64,000 bases of DNA from Sphingobacterium humi (GTDB taxonomy: Bacteria; Bacteroidota; Bacteroidia; Sphingobacteriales; Sphingobacteriaceae). The stretch spans positions 186,001 to 250,000 of the forward strand of contig NZ_WSQA01000006.1 in assembly GCF_009768885.1 (NCBI RefSeq). Reading direction: 5' to 3'. Each line of letters opens with the position of its first letter. Position 1 is the first letter of the stretch. The notes beneath the pieces were generated by a model, which had not been told where the DNA came from, did no database searches, and saw nothing but the letters and a program-made list of their open reading frames with translations. Positions 63,612 through 64,000 of the stretch are shown here, in pieces. The position numbers were made by a program, and so were the translations under genes.

Positions 63612-63915
63612 GTGCTGCCATCGTTTTGCCATCGTGCTGTCATCGTGCTGTCATCGTGAGCTGTCATCCTGAGCGAAGTCGAAGGACGAACGACTGGTAC
63701 GTCAATGCAATCCGCTATATGGAAAACCTTACTAACAGTGTAAAACAAAAGAAGTTTTTGGAAGCGGAGAAGTACGACACGCTTGTACAATGTGTTGATA
63801 TAAAATTTTTTAGACATGATTGATTGCATTGACGTACCAGTCGTTCGACTCCGCTCACGATGACAAAACGATGGCAAAATGATGACAAAACGATGATAGC
63901 ACGATAACAGCACGC
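63612..63915. repeat. composite inverted-repeat element, copy B
   Basis: The left arm has four 11-bp units (63612-63655; GTGCTGCCATC, GTTTTGCCATC, then GTGCTGTCATC twice). It continues through CTGAGCGAAGTCGAAGGACG and ACTGGTACGTCAATGCAATC to 63713. The right arm (63821-63915) is its reverse complement, ending in five 11-bp units (GATGACAAAAC type, 63859-63913). The 107-bp interior has no credible gene. It is related to copy A. Confidence 0.85.
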
Positions 63916-63950
63916 TAAACCTCCCTTCCAGCTTCCCCCTTCCTCCTCCC

Positions 63951-63983
63951 TTTCTCTCCCCTTTCTCTCCCCTTTCTCTCCCC
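63951..63983. repeat. polypyrimidine 11-bp tandem repeat beside copy B
   Basis: Three identical units TTTCTCTCCCC run from 63951 to 63983 within a wholly pyrimidine-rich stretch (63919-63994). The window ends in CCCCCTTGGCA, which resembles the hairpin half seen beside copy A. Confidence 0.75.
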
Positions 63984-64000
63984 TTTCAACCCCCTTGGCA

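Overview
The window is chromosomal DNA from a member of the Bacteroidota, most likely family Sphingobacteriaceae (Sphingobacterium/Pedobacter-like). The evidence is a SusC/SusD pair, an IPExxxVDY-type protein, a single-subunit cytochrome b SdhC, an ArgF'-type transcarbamylase, promoters of the TTTG-N19-TAnnTTTG type, and weak or absent Shine-Dalgarno sequences. No tRNA, rRNA, CRISPR array, prophage, transposase or defence gene was seen. Most of the window is housekeeping. The accessory material is confined to a few intergenic repeat elements and one polysaccharide-uptake gene pair.

Layout. 1-3935: the tail of an unknown gene, then on the minus strand pruA (proline catabolism), sodA, and a small operon of a CsbD-like protein, csaA and tadA. 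4006-8336 (plus): an outer-membrane barrel protein and sdhCAB. 8423-12190: a very large orphan NtrY-like sensor kinase. 12362-15231 (minus): a coiled-coil membrane protein, gmd and a lipocalin-like lipoprotein. 15296-17256 (plus): a three-gene set (small membrane protein, UPF0104 flippase-like protein, SDR). 17611-22017: susC/susD. 22032-24702 (minus): a DUF2089 regulator, PH-like protein, Yip1-like protein and hydrolase operon. 24836-27675: plsC facing a glycosyltransferase 2/UPF0104 pair. 27676-28255: repeat element A. 28256-30716: ruvC, a possible kinase-fold protein, a structured leader and an Lrp/AsnC regulator. 30827-35597 (minus): an arginine cluster argD-argF'-argB-proC-argE.

35713-50958 (minus) is the ribosomal protein supercluster, read rplC-D-W-B-rpsS-rplV-rpsC-rplP-rpmC-rpsQ-rplN-X-E-rpsN-rpsH-rplF-R-rpsE-rpmD-rplO-secY-map-infA-rpmJ-rpsM-K-D-rpoA-rplQ. 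It starts at rplC without rpsJ, has its own consensus promoter, has a second consensus promoter at infA, and has hairpins in most of its larger gaps, including a terminator-like one between rpsN and rpsH. L17 carries a fused helix-hairpin-helix domain and S3 an RGG-rich tail.

51125-63532: a GH88 glycosidase, a CoA-binding protein, a beta-lactamase-family lipoprotein, pdhC/pdhA, hisS, a 290-bp inverted-repeat element, rnc/fabF/acpP (minus), then an IPExxxVDY protein and pyk (plus). 63590-64000 holds repeat element B, related to element A.

The best candidates for undescribed biology are the paired composite repeat elements with 11-bp periodic arms (A and B), the 58.55-58.84 kb inverted-repeat element, the structured region ahead of the Lrp gene, the intra-operon hairpins of the ribosomal cluster, and the kinase-like protein next to ruvC. 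No new multi-gene defence or metabolic system is evident.
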